A DNA stretch of 64,000 bases. It comes from Armatimonadota bacterium (GTDB taxonomy: Bacteria > Armatimonadota > Fimbriimonadia > Fimbriimonadales > Fimbriimonadaceae). The stretch spans positions 887,441 through 951,440 of the forward strand of contig JAFLBD010000002.1 of the NCBI GenBank assembly GCA_017303935.1. Direction: 5' to 3'. Below the pieces are notes generated by a model, which searched no databases, was not told the origin of the DNA, and saw only the letters and a list, made by a program, of their open reading frames with translations. Below are positions 8,338-17,248 of the stretch, piece after piece (the first letter of the stretch is position 1; each line of letters starts with the position of its first letter). The position numbers and the translations under genes are program-made.

Positions 8338-9045
8338 GTGAGGCAACGTCGTCCCAAATTTTCATCGCTCGCCTTTGCGCCGCCCTATTTCCCTGAACCT
8401 GTGGTGGTGCCGCAAAACGTCGCCAGCGATGGGTACGATGCCCGGCTGAGTTTTGTTCGACGGGTGATTCTGGTTCATGCATTGACAGTTGCGATCGCAA
8501 CCGCGCTCGCGATTTGGCTCCCGATATTCTTATCCAGAGAAGCTGCGATTATGGTTCTATTGGGTTCCATCGCCCTTCTGTCGGCATTTCGAAAGATTCT
8601 CCATGGGAAGATCGGAATCGCCCCGACGACCATTCTCGCCACAACAGCTATCATCGTCAGCGCATCTCAAGTGGCGCAATATCTGGAGCGAGATGGATGG
8701 CCGGTGATGGTGCTTCCGCTCGGAGTTTTAGGCGGTTTGCTCTACACCATCGCCTGCGGCAGAGACTTTAGCTTCGTGGGGCAATTCGTGCTCGCAGGAC
8801 TATTCACGGTCCTGGGCTGCTTTGGCATCGCGTGGGCTTGGCCCGGCGCAGTGACAAATCCTGGCCTTGCAGGACTCTTCGGCGTCCTATCACTTTTGTA
8901 CTATGTGTACGATCTTGCCATGATTTTAAAGCGGCGTAAGTCTGAAGAATGGGCTTATGCCGTGGCAGATCTGTATTGCGACACGCTGAACGTGTTCACC
9001 TATCTCTGGCGTGTTGTTCAGCATTGGCGCAAAATGCAACTGTAG
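8338..9045 (+). CDS. Multi-pass membrane protein resembling the Bax inhibitor-1 family
   Basis: A 235-residue protein with about seven hydrophobic segments after a 40-residue cytosolic N-terminus. The last third (YYVYDLAMILKRRK, then YAVADLYCDTLNVFTYLWRVV) resembles the end of BI-1/YccA proteins, where a conserved acidic residue in YDxxxI and the LYLDILNLFxxLLR helix line the pore. The rest diverges from typical members. Start is a GTG at 8338, leaving a 57-base divergent spacer from the FKBP gene. Function in bacteria is generally linked to membrane ion leak or protease control; none can be assigned here. Confidence 0.55.
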   Translation: MRQRRPKFSSLAFAPPYFPEPVVVPQNVASDGYDARLSFVRRVILVHALTVAIATALAIWLPIFLSREAAIMVLLGSIALLSAFRKILHGKIGIAPTTILATTAIIVSASQVAQYLERDGWPVMVLPLGVLGGLLYTIACGRDFSFVGQFVLAGLFTVLGCFGIAWAWPGAVTNPGLAGLFGVLSLLYYVYDLAMILKRRKSEEWAYAVADLYCDTLNVFTYLWRVVQHWRKMQL

Positions 9046-9058
9046 GTCCGATTCTTCG

Positions 9059-9397
9059 ATGTACCAAGTTACTGCCATCATCCGACCCCACCGACTGGAG
9101 GACGTCAAAGCCGCAGTCGCCGATGTTGGCGTTACTGGAATTTCCGTGAGCGACGTTCGTGGTTGCGGAAACTCACCTGAGCCTCCAATGTTCCTGGCTG
9201 GACAAGAGATCAAGATCGCCTTGCCGCTCAAATCGAAACTGGTGACGGTCATCACCGATGAGCAACTTGAACCTGTTATCGAAGCAATTTTGATGCACGC
9301 ACACACCGGAGAACCTGGGGATGGCAAAATTTTTGTCGAACGTGTTTCAGATGCGATTCGAATCCGAACGATGGAGCGTGGAAACTCCGCCGTATAA
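9059..9397 (+). CDS. PII-family (GlnB/GlnK-like) signalling protein lacking the uridylylation tyrosine
   Basis: A 112-residue PII protein matching GlnB over its whole length without gaps. It keeps the B-loop TGEPGDGKIFV with Lys90 and the C-terminal RIRT(M)ER motif that bind ATP. The T-loop is replaced: Gln39 is Ser, Lys40 is Pro, residues 40-43 read PEPP, Tyr46 is Leu and Tyr51, the uridylylation site, is Ile. Nucleotide sensing may persist but classical GlnD modification and 2-oxoglutarate/Mg binding through Gln39 should not. I start at the ATG at 9059. It lies 13 bases after the membrane protein gene, with no amtB or glnA nearby. Confidence 0.88.
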   Translation: MYQVTAIIRPHRLEDVKAAVADVGVTGISVSDVRGCGNSPEPPMFLAGQEIKIALPLKSKLVTVITDEQLEPVIEAILMHAHTGEPGDGKIFVERVSDAIRIRTMERGNSAV

Positions 9398-9435
9398 CTA
9401 GCGAATTTAAGTCGTCATAATAAGTGCAAACTGCC

Positions 9436-11223
9436 ATGTTGAATAAGAATCGATTTTTGCTGTCCGCTTTTGCGGTACTGGTTTCGGCCGCCGCCTTCGG
9501 CCAGATCAAAATGAAGTGCAGCGTCGCCGATGGTCAAACGATCAAAGGCGTCCAGGAATTTAAGGTCACCATTGAATCCAAGCATCTGGTAAACGATGTC
9601 GAATTCTATGTCGGCGACGACCTGAGATCAACCGACGATAGCACTCCGTACGAGTTTTTCGTTGACACGGTCGCAGAGGCAGAAGGACCGCTCAAGGTCA
9701 AGCTCCTTGCGTACGACAGCGAAGGTGGTAAGGCCGAGATCATGCTCAACCTGAAAGTGGACAACGAGGTCGGCAAGGGTGCCGATTTCCACGTCGACCT
9801 AGGTAAGGACGCTCTGTCTGAAGGCAAGTGGGAAGAGGCTATCATGCAAGGCCGAATCGCCCTCAAAGCCAAGGCTAAGTACATTCCTGCTCGAATGTTG
9901 CTTGCCCGAGCGAACTACGGCAAGGGACTCTATGATGCCGCTCAGAAGTTCGTGGAAGGCATTCTCGCCGAAGATCCAAACAACATCGAAGCACTCGATC
10001 TGAAGTCTGCAGTTGCACTCGAAAGCGCGTTTGGCGCCCGAACAGGATCGCGCGACACCCAAATCGTCGCCATCGGCAATGCGCTCAAAATGGCGGCAGA
10101 AAGTCGGGCAAAGGTGTACACCACTCAATTGGATGCATTCGGCGCCATTAACGAAGAGAACCGGATCAAGTGGGCTGACCTCGCCATTCGCGCAGGTCGC
10201 TATTCCGCAGTGATTTCTGAACTTGCACCGCAGTACCGGGCCAATATTCAAAACTCGTCGATCGTCAACCGATATCTCTACTCGCTCATCCGCGCGGGTC
10301 GAGATAGAACCGCGATGGAAGTTGCTCAGCAATATGCCAAGCGCGGAGTGCCAGACGCGGCAGGATACGCGCTCATCGCGCTGACCTATGAAAAGGCAGG
10401 AGACTCCGCGACGGCAGAATCGATGGAGCGAGAAGCAATCAAGTCCGACAGCACCGATCTCACCGTTCGATCGGCACTGGCTTACCTTGCAATGAGTCGC
10501 GGTCGATCTAGCGCATTTGTGCAGTTTGTCAACGACCTCGGTCAAGAAGAAGATTTCCGGTTTGAAGTGCTTTCTTACCGCTCGCAAGCTTCGTACCTGG
10601 GCAATGACTACGAAGGAGCACGAAACTACTTCGAAGAAGCGGTTCTGAACGAACCGACAGCGTCTGACACTTACGTTCAGCGCTCGGTCCAATTGATGGC
10701 TTATGGCACCGATCCAGGTTTGACTCCAGAAGATCGTGGTTACTACTTCGGTTTGGCGAAGGTGTTCTTGGATGCGGCCCTGGTTGCACGCCCAGAATCA
10801 TACGAAGCGCTAACCGGCCTATCAATCATGAATATGATGGGGAACAAGGCTGCCGAAGGGCTGAGCTTGGCCCAATCGGCCGCAGCTGCCGGACCAGAAT
10901 ACGCCGCGGCTCACTACCAACTCGCCTTCTGTGCGAGCGTGGTAGCGAACACTTACAACGTTCAATCGCAAGCATTGGAATCCCAAGCAGAAGACCTCAA
11001 GCGGAATCGCCAATTTGACGAAGAAGCCAAGGTTCGCAAGAGCTCTGTTGAAGCGAGAGACTACAGCAAGAAGATGTCGAATCTGGCAGATTCTTCGCTG
11101 AAGAAGGCCGGGGAATTGGATAAGAAGAACCTGGCTGGCCGTTCGTTGCCAAACCTCAACGAATCTTGGATCTACTACGTTCGATATGGTCGAACTCCGA
11201 TGCTGATCCCGCCACAGTACTGA
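9436..11223 (+). CDS. Secreted tetratricopeptide-repeat protein
   Basis: A 595-residue exported protein. From the ATG at 9436 it begins with a signal peptide (KNRFLLSAFAVLVSAAAFGQ); a GTG at 9424 is an alternative start. Residues about 25-115 look like a beta-sandwich (FKVTIESK...VEFYVGDDL...DDSTPYEFFVDT), similar to bacterial Ig-like segments. From about residue 120 to the end helices follow with TPR spacing (GKWEEAIMQGRIALKAKAKYIPARMLLARANYGKGLYD and similar pairs). It probably scaffolds proteins in the periplasm or outer envelope. The gene ends 19 bases before a strong terminator hairpin. Confidence 0.7.
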   Translation: MLNKNRFLLSAFAVLVSAAAFGQIKMKCSVADGQTIKGVQEFKVTIESKHLVNDVEFYVGDDLRSTDDSTPYEFFVDTVAEAEGPLKVKLLAYDSEGGKAEIMLNLKVDNEVGKGADFHVDLGKDALSEGKWEEAIMQGRIALKAKAKYIPARMLLARANYGKGLYDAAQKFVEGILAEDPNNIEALDLKSAVALESAFGARTGSRDTQIVAIGNALKMAAESRAKVYTTQLDAFGAINEENRIKWADLAIRAGRYSAVISELAPQYRANIQNSSIVNRYLYSLIRAGRDRTAMEVAQQYAKRGVPDAAGYALIALTYEKAGDSATAESMEREAIKSDSTDLTVRSALAYLAMSRGRSSAFVQFVNDLGQEEDFRFEVLSYRSQASYLGNDYEGARNYFEEAVLNEPTASDTYVQRSVQLMAYGTDPGLTPEDRGYYFGLAKVFLDAALVARPESYEALTGLSIMNMMGNKAAEGLSLAQSAAAAGPEYAAAHYQLAFCASVVANTYNVQSQALESQAEDLKRNRQFDEEAKVRKSSVEARDYSKKMSNLADSSLKKAGELDKKNLAGRSLPNLNESWIYYVRYGRTPMLIPPQY

Positions 11224-11242
11224 GCTGAAGTCAGTGCCAATT

Positions 11243-11275
11243 AGCGCAAAGCGGAGTATCCGCTTTGCGCTTTAA
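11243..11275 (+). terminator. Rho-independent terminator after the TPR gene
   Basis: A perfect 13-bp stem (AGCGCAAAGCGGA with its complement) around a GTA loop is followed by TTTAATTT. It separates the TPR gene from the methyltransferase gene that starts 8 bases later. Confidence 0.8.
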
Positions 11276-11278
11276 TTT

Positions 11279-12151
11279 ATGAAGATGCAGCGAACGAAAG
11301 CAATGATCAAGTTGGCAGATCGTTTGTTTGCCGAACAATCTGACAGAGAGTTGTTCCTCGATACACTCTGTGAAGGACGAAGTCAGCGAAAGGCTGTAAT
11401 CGATTTTTCGGGGAATTTAGACTGGGTTCAACCGTTGCCCGCGTGTCCGTTCGTGAAGCTTGTCCCAGACGGCATGCGCGTTGGCGAACTTCCGGAGTAT
11501 TCCAACGGCGCCATATATCCGCTTGATCTTTCCTCCTGTCTTACTGCTTCTGCAATGGTAGCGCTTGACAACGCTCCGAAGAGAATTTTGGACCTTTGCG
11601 CGGCACCAGGAGGGAAGACAATGTTCGCGGCGGCCCAGTTTCCGGGTGCGTCGTTCGTTGCCAATGAGGTCATCGGCAAGCGGCATGGAATGTTGATCAG
11701 CAACCTGAAACGGTGCAATATTGATGCCGAAGTCTGGGGGGTTGATCCGAAAGAGATCGCTTTGCAGCATCCAGATGAGTTCGACTTGGTGATTGTTGAT
11801 GCACCATGCAGCGGACAATCGTTGATCGCAAGGGGGCAAGATGCATATGGCTGCTTCTTGCCGGACACCATCCGCGCGAACGCCCGGCGACAAAGACGAA
11901 TACTCAGCGAAGCCATAAAATTCGTCGCGCCAGGAGGCGCAATGCTCTACACAACGTGCACGTTTTCTCCTGAAGAAAATGAGCTAATAATTCAACAAAT
12001 AATCGAGGAAAATAGTGATGTGCATGCCGTGGAAGTCGCCCACCTTCATGAATTTCAATCGATTTTTTCGGAAAATAAATGCTATCGACTTTATCCTCAA
12101 ATGGGCTTTGGCGCAGGTGGCTTCTCTGGCCTCCTTGCGAAAACTAAGTAG
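11279..12151 (+). CDS. rRNA (cytosine-C5) methyltransferase, RsmB/NOL1-NOP2-Sun family
   Basis: SAM-dependent enzyme that methylates carbon 5 of a cytosine in rRNA or tRNA; 290 residues. It has motif I DLCAAPGGKT at 105-114 for SAM, motif IV DAPCSG with Cys177, and motif VI TTCTFSPEENE with Cys227, the two cysteines used for nucleophilic attack and release. The fold ends in GFGAGGFSGLLAK as usual. It lacks the N-terminal NusB-like domain of RsmB and the C-terminal PUA-like domain of RsmF, so the target cannot be named. It begins right after the terminator, so its promoter must overlap that region. Confidence 0.88.
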   Translation: MKMQRTKAMIKLADRLFAEQSDRELFLDTLCEGRSQRKAVIDFSGNLDWVQPLPACPFVKLVPDGMRVGELPEYSNGAIYPLDLSSCLTASAMVALDNAPKRILDLCAAPGGKTMFAAAQFPGASFVANEVIGKRHGMLISNLKRCNIDAEVWGVDPKEIALQHPDEFDLVIVDAPCSGQSLIARGQDAYGCFLPDTIRANARRQRRILSEAIKFVAPGGAMLYTTCTFSPEENELIIQQIIEENSDVHAVEVAHLHEFQSIFSENKCYRLYPQMGFGAGGFSGLLAKTK

Positions 12152-12184
12152 GGAAACGAACCATTCGTTTATCGCAGGATCAAA

Positions 12185-13675
12185 TTAGCAGGTTTGAAAT
12201 GCGGGAGCTGCGCGCAGAAGCTCGTAGGCATTCCACAATTGCCCATAAAGCCACTCGTCGTTGCCAGATTGGAGCGGTTGCATCCCTCCATGTTTCTCGA
12301 AGTTTGACTTGAGTGATTGATAGCTCTCATCAGACAGTGTTGTGTCGAAATAGATCAAAAAGCTCATTACCAGCGCGTCGAGTGAAGCGATTTTGCGGTT
12401 CTTGACCCAATCGAGCATCTGCTGCCCGCATGGCCCTGCGCCCCATTTCTTCCGCTCGGGATCTTTGGGTTCCCAGGTCAAAATTCCGCCGAATTTCATC
12501 CGCCACATCATTGTGTTGGTGTTGATCCAGTCCTCGCCCCAGTCCCATCCGGCTACATTAGGCGGCATCAACAGGTTCATCCCGCATTGCCCGAGCATCC
12601 AAGTCACTCCCCCGATTGAATCCATCGCTTCTTTGCTCAAGGGTTCATTAAACCGCTTGCTGGAGCCTCCAACCAACGGCGGTACGCAGCTCATTGAATT
12701 CATGGCGCGACAGATTCCAACCAGATAGTCCACCGGCGACTTGATCTTCTGACGGTACGACTTCTCGCCATAGAATTCTGGGTGGCGACCGATCGCATAG
12801 AGAACAGCGCGAATAGAACCTTCGGACTTAAGGTAGGCGTTGATCAGCGGTTCGAGCACACGCCGATCTTCTGTCGGATACGCGAAGTAGGACCACAATT
12901 TCCCGCAGATGAACTCGGCGCATCGAGGAAGCATCGCGACATGCCTCAACAACGCCTCACCAGTAAAATTGGCCGTCTTACCAAGCACAGACTTCTGTCC
13001 AGAATCAAAGAACTCTGGACTGAAACAAAATCCGCTGTACGGCTGCTGGTATTTTTCCATCAGCTCGAGCTTGAGGTTGTTTGAACCTTCGATTGACCAG
13101 TACCGGTTGATGCTGCTCCAACCCGTAAAGCACCGCGAAGCCTCCTTGATATCGCTTTCTGAGTAGTGTCCGACCCCCAGTGTATACAGCTCAAAAAGCT
13201 CTCGAGCGAAGTTCTCGTTTGGATGGGCTCGCGTGCTGTCTGTCATCGTCAGCATCGCCATAAACGACGGATTCTTAGCGATGTTCTCAAGCAGGTCGCC
13301 AAATTTACCGGTCGGATTTGACCTCAATACGTTCATGTATTGAAGCATCATCAATCCGTCTCCGCCCGACTCTTCATCCACGGCAAAATGGTCGTGCCAG
13401 AAGATTGCCAGCTTCTCCCGCAGCGGAGTTTTTGTTGTGAGTAGGTGGTACACCCAATGTGACTTCAAGCGCCACGCGCCTGGCTCCGCGTCTTCGCCTT
13501 CTCTGAAGGCAAAGCGGAACGGGTGGACGGTATCAGGCTCGGGTTTAGCGTCGATCAGCTTCGCTAGTGTGCCTTCCACACGCAATGGCTTGTATTCGGC
13601 CATCTCGTAGTGGCTCGCGCCGAGGCCAAATCGCCTCAAAAGATGCGCAACCTTCTGATCTTCCGTCAACACCAT
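12185..13675 (-). CDS. DUF1800 family protein (first copy)
   Basis: A 496-residue member of DUF1800, a family of unknown function common in Planctomycetes, Armatimonadota and Proteobacteria. Landmarks are HLLRRFGLGAS at the N-terminus, KLAIFWHDHFAV, NENFARELFELYTLGVGHYSESDIKEASRCFTGW and PPNVAGWDWGEDWINTNTMMWRM. Usually DUF1800 genes pair with a DUF1501 gene; none is adjacent here. No signal peptide is visible. A second copy lies at 30786-32267. The gene sits downstream of the terminator of rluB on the same strand and so needs its own promoter. Confidence 0.9.
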   Translation of the reverse strand: MVLTEDQKVAHLLRRFGLGASHYEMAEYKPLRVEGTLAKLIDAKPEPDTVHPFRFAFREGEDAEPGAWRLKSHWVYHLLTTKTPLREKLAIFWHDHFAVDEESGGDGLMMLQYMNVLRSNPTGKFGDLLENIAKNPSFMAMLTMTDSTRAHPNENFARELFELYTLGVGHYSESDIKEASRCFTGWSSINRYWSIEGSNNLKLELMEKYQQPYSGFCFSPEFFDSGQKSVLGKTANFTGEALLRHVAMLPRCAEFICGKLWSYFAYPTEDRRVLEPLINAYLKSEGSIRAVLYAIGRHPEFYGEKSYRQKIKSPVDYLVGICRAMNSMSCVPPLVGGSSKRFNEPLSKEAMDSIGGVTWMLGQCGMNLLMPPNVAGWDWGEDWINTNTMMWRMKFGGILTWEPKDPERKKWGAGPCGQQMLDWVKNRKIASLDALVMSFLIYFDTTLSDESYQSLKSNFEKHGGMQPLQSGNDEWLYGQLWNAYELLRAAPAFQTC

Positions 13676-13692
13676 GCTTGCATTCTATGACG

Positions 13693-13721
13693 AAAAAGCC
13701 CCGCAACTTTGTTTGCGGGGC
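13693..13721 (-). terminator. Rho-independent terminator of the scpA-scpB-dac-rluB operon
   Basis: On the minus strand, GCCCCGCAA pairs with TTGCGGGGC (9 bp, 6-base loop) and is followed by TTTTTCG. It lies 14 bases after the rluB stop. Confidence 0.85.
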
Positions 13722-13734
13722 CATTATTTTTGAA

Positions 13735-15540
13735 TTAGTCTTTTGGTCGGTAGGGCCGGTTCGGTCTTGAACTACCACCCGAGCCATAAGGCTTCTTGGG
13801 ACGGTCGTCCCGGTTGCCATAAGGCCGCTGAGGGCGATCTCCGCTTGGACGCTGTGGCCTGTCACCGTATGGTCGTTGCGGCCGATCTCCAAAGTCTCGC
13901 TTTGGTCGATCGTCCCGATTACCGTAAGGTCGCTGAGGGCGATCGCCGCTCGGTCGCTGTGGCCTGTCACCGTATGGTCGTTGCGGCCGATCTCCAAAGT
14001 CTCGCTTTGGTCGATCGTCGCGGTTTCCATAAGGTCGTTGCGGGCGGTCTCCGTTCGGACGCTGTGGCCTGTCACCGTATGGCCGTTGCGGTCGATCACC
14101 AGAGTCTCGCCGTGGACGATCTTCTCGATCACCAAACGAGCGCTGTGGTCGATCTCCAAAATCTCGTCGTGGACGATCTTCTCGGTCTCCGTACGAACGT
14201 TGAGGTCGATCACCAAAGTCTCGTCGTGGACGATCTTCTCGGTCTCCAAACGAGCGTTGTGGTCGATCACCAAAGTCTCGTCGTGGGCGATCTTCTCGGT
14301 CACCAAACGAGCGTTGAGGTCGATCTCCAAAGTCTCGTCGTGGTCGATCTTCTCGGTCTCCGAATGAGCGCTGTGGTCGATCTCCAAATTCTCGTCGAGG
14401 ACGATCTTCTCGGTCCCCAAACGAGCGTTGTGGTCGCTCTTCACCATCGCCAAACGTCCGTTCTCCTCGCTCGCGTTCGCGCTCCATCGTCCGGCGTCGG
14501 TCTTCAGGTCGTGGCCGTGCATAGCTGCGCTGAACGTCCGGTCCACTCATTTCGAGCAGTTGGTTAATCTCAGCGACTCCGAGCCGGCGTGCTTGTCCAG
14601 AAGCCAGGCCCTTGATCAATAGGTGCCCAATTCGAACCCGGGTGAGTTCTTCGACTGGGTGACCCACGGCGTCGCACATCAACCGGATCTGACGGTTCCG
14701 GCCTTCGTGGATCACCATTTTGAGCTTGGTGGTATCCGTGCGCCGTTCGTAATTCAACAATTCGACATGAGCTTCGGAAGTCCACCGCCCCATGATGCAA
14801 ACCCCTTCTCGGAGCCGCTTCACCGACTTTTCTTGGACCTCGCCCTTGACGATCACGTCGTACTCTTTTTCGACACCGAATTTCGGGTGAGTCAATCGAT
14901 CTGCCAGGTTCCCGTCGTTTGTACAGATCAAGAGCCCTTCGGTGTCCATATCGAGCCTTCCAACAGGGCGAAGCATAACGCCCACATCAGGAAGATAATT
15001 GACGATTGTCGACCGCTTTCGGGGGTCGCTGAGTGTGGTCACGACGCCCTTTGGCTTGTTGACCAAGTAGTACAGAAGGCGCTCAGGTTGAACCGGAAAT
15101 CCGTCTACCTTGACGATATCGGATTCGGGGTCAAGCTTGTGGCCCTGCGTGGTGACGAGTTGGTCATTGACCTCAACTCGGCCCTCTGAAATGAGTGCTT
15201 CGGCAGATCGGCGACTTGCAACGCCGCATCTAGCGAGATATTTGTGCAGTCGCTCAAGCTCAACTCGCACTGGTCGGTCAGAAAAGCTGCGTTCGCGTCG
15301 CTCACGGTCCGGTCGAGGACGATCATATCTCGACGCCGATGGATCGGCATGGTTGATCCCTTGAACTTCGTTAAAAAGGTGCTTGGCAGATCGACTTGGT
15401 GGTCGTCCAAAGCCTGGTCGTGCGGGCCTGCTCGGTCCGCTGGAGTTGGGTCGAAATGATTTCGAAGGGCCAGCGTCACCCCGACGCGGGCCTGCAGACT
15501 TTCCTCGGTTGGAAAAGTCGCCGTTATTTGGTTTTCTCAA
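13735..15540 (-). CDS. rluB: 23S rRNA pseudouridine synthase RluB-like, with long Arg/Asp repeat tail
   Basis: Converts a uridine of 23S rRNA to pseudouridine. From a TTG at 15540 that overlaps the dac stop (TTGA) it has 601 residues; a GTG at 15606 would add 22. Residues 1-92 are basic and disordered, 94-150 an S4 RNA-binding domain ([20 protein letters not shown]), and 155-335 the catalytic domain with Asp197 in [11 protein letters not shown] and [17 protein letters not shown]. From about 340 to the end is low-complexity sequence built from Gly-Asp-Arg-Pro-Gln-Arg units. E. coli RluB has 291 residues, so half of this protein is extension. Last gene of the operon. Confidence 0.9.
   Translation of the reverse strand: MRKPNNGDFSNRGKSAGPRRGDAGPSKSFRPNSSGPSRPARPGFGRPPSRSAKHLFNEVQGINHADPSASRYDRPRPDRERRERSFSDRPVRVELERLHKYLARCGVASRRSAEALISEGRVEVNDQLVTTQGHKLDPESDIVKVDGFPVQPERLLYYLVNKPKGVVTTLSDPRKRSTIVNYLPDVGVMLRPVGRLDMDTEGLLICTNDGNLADRLTHPKFGVEKEYDVIVKGEVQEKSVKRLREGVCIMGRWTSEAHVELLNYERRTDTTKLKMVIHEGRNRQIRLMCDAVGHPVEELTRVRIGHLLIKGLASGQARRLGVAEINQLLEMSGPDVQRSYARPRPEDRRRTMERERERGERTFGDGEERPQRSFGDREDRPRREFGDRPQRSFGDREDRPRRDFGDRPQRSFGDREDRPRRDFGDRPQRSFGDREDRPRRDFGDRPQRSYGDREDRPRRDFGDRPQRSFGDREDRPRRDSGDRPQRPYGDRPQRPNGDRPQRPYGNRDDRPKRDFGDRPQRPYGDRPQRPSGDRPQRPYGNRDDRPKRDFGDRPQRPYGDRPQRPSGDRPQRPYGNRDDRPKKPYGSGGSSRPNRPYRPKD
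13760..14418 (-). repeat. Coding tandem repeats in the rluB tail
   Basis: Two tiers of in-frame repeats. From 14418 down to about 14077 there are six consecutive 57-base units coding [19 protein letters not shown] with few changes. From there to about 13760 there are two to three 105-base units built on [19 protein letters not shown] plus shorter GDRPQRPS pieces. Long open frames in other frames here are by-products of the repeats. Confidence 0.9.
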
Positions 15541-16697
15541 TAGATCCTCGTACGCTTTTTGTAGAGCAGTGCGCCACCAGCGACTGCCGCTCCAAGAGCG
15601 TACCACGCAAAGGCCGGAATTCGACCTTCAAAGTTGAACATTTGTGGCTTTACATCCACACTTTCTAGCGCGACTACCGGGACTCGGACCTGAAATCCCG
15701 TGCCGTCATCGGCAACCGCATAACCCAGCTTTTGCCCAGCCTTGATCGGTGCTACCGCGCGGTTCTCGAGCCGGAAGGTGAACTTCGGCTTGGTGCCAAC
15801 CTTGCTCAATAACTGCGTATCGACCAATGGGGCGAGCCCCAAAGTGGGAACCGTTCCGCCGGTGATCGGTACCTCGCAAAGGAGTTCGCCGGGCCGGGCG
15901 GAGAGTCCGACTTCGTAGTTTGAGAACGACCACTTCAGCATCGCATCCTGATCGACTTGGGTATCCGGCGAATTCATGATCACGGTGATAACACGGAACC
16001 CATTGCGCACTGCGCTACCCACGTAGCAGTGACCAGCATCGTTTGTAAAGCCAGTCTTGATCCCATCCGCGGTTGGGTCTTTGAGCAACCACTTGTTGCG
16101 CGTCTCTAAGAAAGTATCTTCTTGATTGATTGACCTTTGGATCACGCGCTGCCTGGTTTTGGCGACTTCGCGAAACATCGGATTCTTCATCGCAACTCGC
16201 GCAATTCGGGCGAGGTCGTGTGCGGTGGTCACGTGCTCCTTATCGGGGAGTCCGTGGGGATTGTGAAAGTGCGTTCCAGTGCATCCAATCTCCTTGGCGC
16301 GCTCGTTCATCCGATCGGAAAATGCGCTGACTGAACCTGCTAGACGCACCGCCGCGGTGTAGCAAACGTCATTTGCGCTCCGGAGAATCATTGCGTAAAC
16401 CGCGTCTTCAACCGAAATTTCCTCGCCGGGCCTGAGATGAAGGCTCGAACCCTCGACCGAAGTCACGCTTGCCGGCGCTTTCAGAAGATCGAACAGGTCC
16501 TTGCTTTCCAAAGTCAGCAACGCCGTCATGATCTTTGTAGTGCTTGCTGGATACCGCGGCACATCAGCATCCTTTTCCCAAAGCACTTTGCCCGTGGCTG
16601 CGTCGATGATGATCGCGCTTTTGCCCTGCACCGTCGGCGCCTGCGCGAAGCATGAACCGAAGAAAAAGAAAGCGAGAATGGCAGCAGGGAACTTCAT
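15537..16697 (-). CDS. dacA: D-alanyl-D-alanine carboxypeptidase (penicillin-binding protein, S11 family)
   Basis: Trims the terminal D-Ala from peptidoglycan stem peptides; 386 residues. A signal peptide (FPAAILAFFFFGSCFAQA) leads to the serine-type active-site motifs: Ser52-Thr-Thr-Lys55 (SxxK), Ser107-Ala-Asn109 (SxN) and Lys214-Thr-Gly216 (KTG). A C-terminal domain follows, then a membrane helix near the end (FAWYALGAAVAGGALLY) and a basic tail KKRTR, so it is probably anchored by this helix rather than by an amphipathic one. Its ATG overlaps the scpB stop and its stop overlaps the rluB start, implying coupled translation. Confidence 0.92.
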   Translation of the reverse strand: MKFPAAILAFFFFGSCFAQAPTVQGKSAIIIDAATGKVLWEKDADVPRYPASTTKIMTALLTLESKDLFDLLKAPASVTSVEGSSLHLRPGEEISVEDAVYAMILRSANDVCYTAAVRLAGSVSAFSDRMNERAKEIGCTGTHFHNPHGLPDKEHVTTAHDLARIARVAMKNPMFREVAKTRQRVIQRSINQEDTFLETRNKWLLKDPTADGIKTGFTNDAGHCYVGSAVRNGFRVITVIMNSPDTQVDQDAMLKWSFSNYEVGLSARPGELLCEVPITGGTVPTLGLAPLVDTQLLSKVGTKPKFTFRLENRAVAPIKAGQKLGYAVADDGTGFQVRVPVVALESVDVKPQMFNFEGRIPAFAWYALGAAVAGGALLYKKRTRIY

Positions 16698-17248
16698 GAC
16701 TGAACGAACTCAGACGATTCTACCGGTTCGGATTCTGGCTGCGTTTCGATCGAATCAAAGTCGATTTGGGGGAGTTCGCTCAAATCGTTGAGCTTGAACT
16801 GATGCAAAAACTGTTCGGACGTACCGTATAGCAAGGGTCGCCCTGGGGTTTGCTTTCTGCCGACTTCTTTCACCATTCTCCGGTCTAGGAGTGCTCGGAC
16901 CGTGTGGTCGCTTTGCACTCCACGAACAGCCTCAATTTCGGCCATCGTGACTGGCTGTCGGTAAGCGACAATCGCCAGAGTTTCGAGTTGACTGCGGGTG
17001 AGCTTCTGCCGGGCTGGACGTAGGAACCGAGCCACAATTTCCGCCATTTCGGGCTTGGTGCTGAACTGGAATCCTCCAGCGATTTGCATCAGCTGAATCC
17101 CGCGATTCTCGGAGCATACTTGTGCGATTTTTCGCAGTTCATCGCGCACGACAGTCTCTTCAACATCGAGTAGTTTTGCGAGCTCTGCAGCGGGTACTGG
17201 AGAGTCAGCGACGAACAGAATGGCTTCGATCTGATTCGAGAGGTTCAT
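16694..17248 (-). CDS. scpB: Segregation and condensation protein B
   Basis: Partner of SMC and ScpA in the chromosome-condensing complex; 184 residues from the ATG at 17248, chosen because family proteins begin with this NLSNQIEAILFVADSPV segment and because it overlaps the scpA stop by ATGA. Two winged-helix domains: the second has LTRSQLETLAIVAYRQPVTMAEIEAVRGVQSD...LLDRRMVKEVGRKQTPGRPLLYGTSEQFL, the ScpB signature. Cytoplasmic. It is the second gene of the overlapping operon. Confidence 0.95.
   Translation of the reverse strand: MNLSNQIEAILFVADSPVPAAELAKLLDVEETVVRDELRKIAQVCSENRGIQLMQIAGGFQFSTKPEMAEIVARFLRPARQKLTRSQLETLAIVAYRQPVTMAEIEAVRGVQSDHTVRALLDRRMVKEVGRKQTPGRPLLYGTSEQFLHQFKLNDLSELPQIDFDSIETQPESEPVESSEFVQS

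Noticed and set aside
13545..14567. Long open frames on both strands (333 and 274 codons) across the rluB tail
   Set aside because: They arise from the 57- and 105-base repeats of rluB and encode only periodic low-complexity peptides; the rluB frame has the RluB domains.
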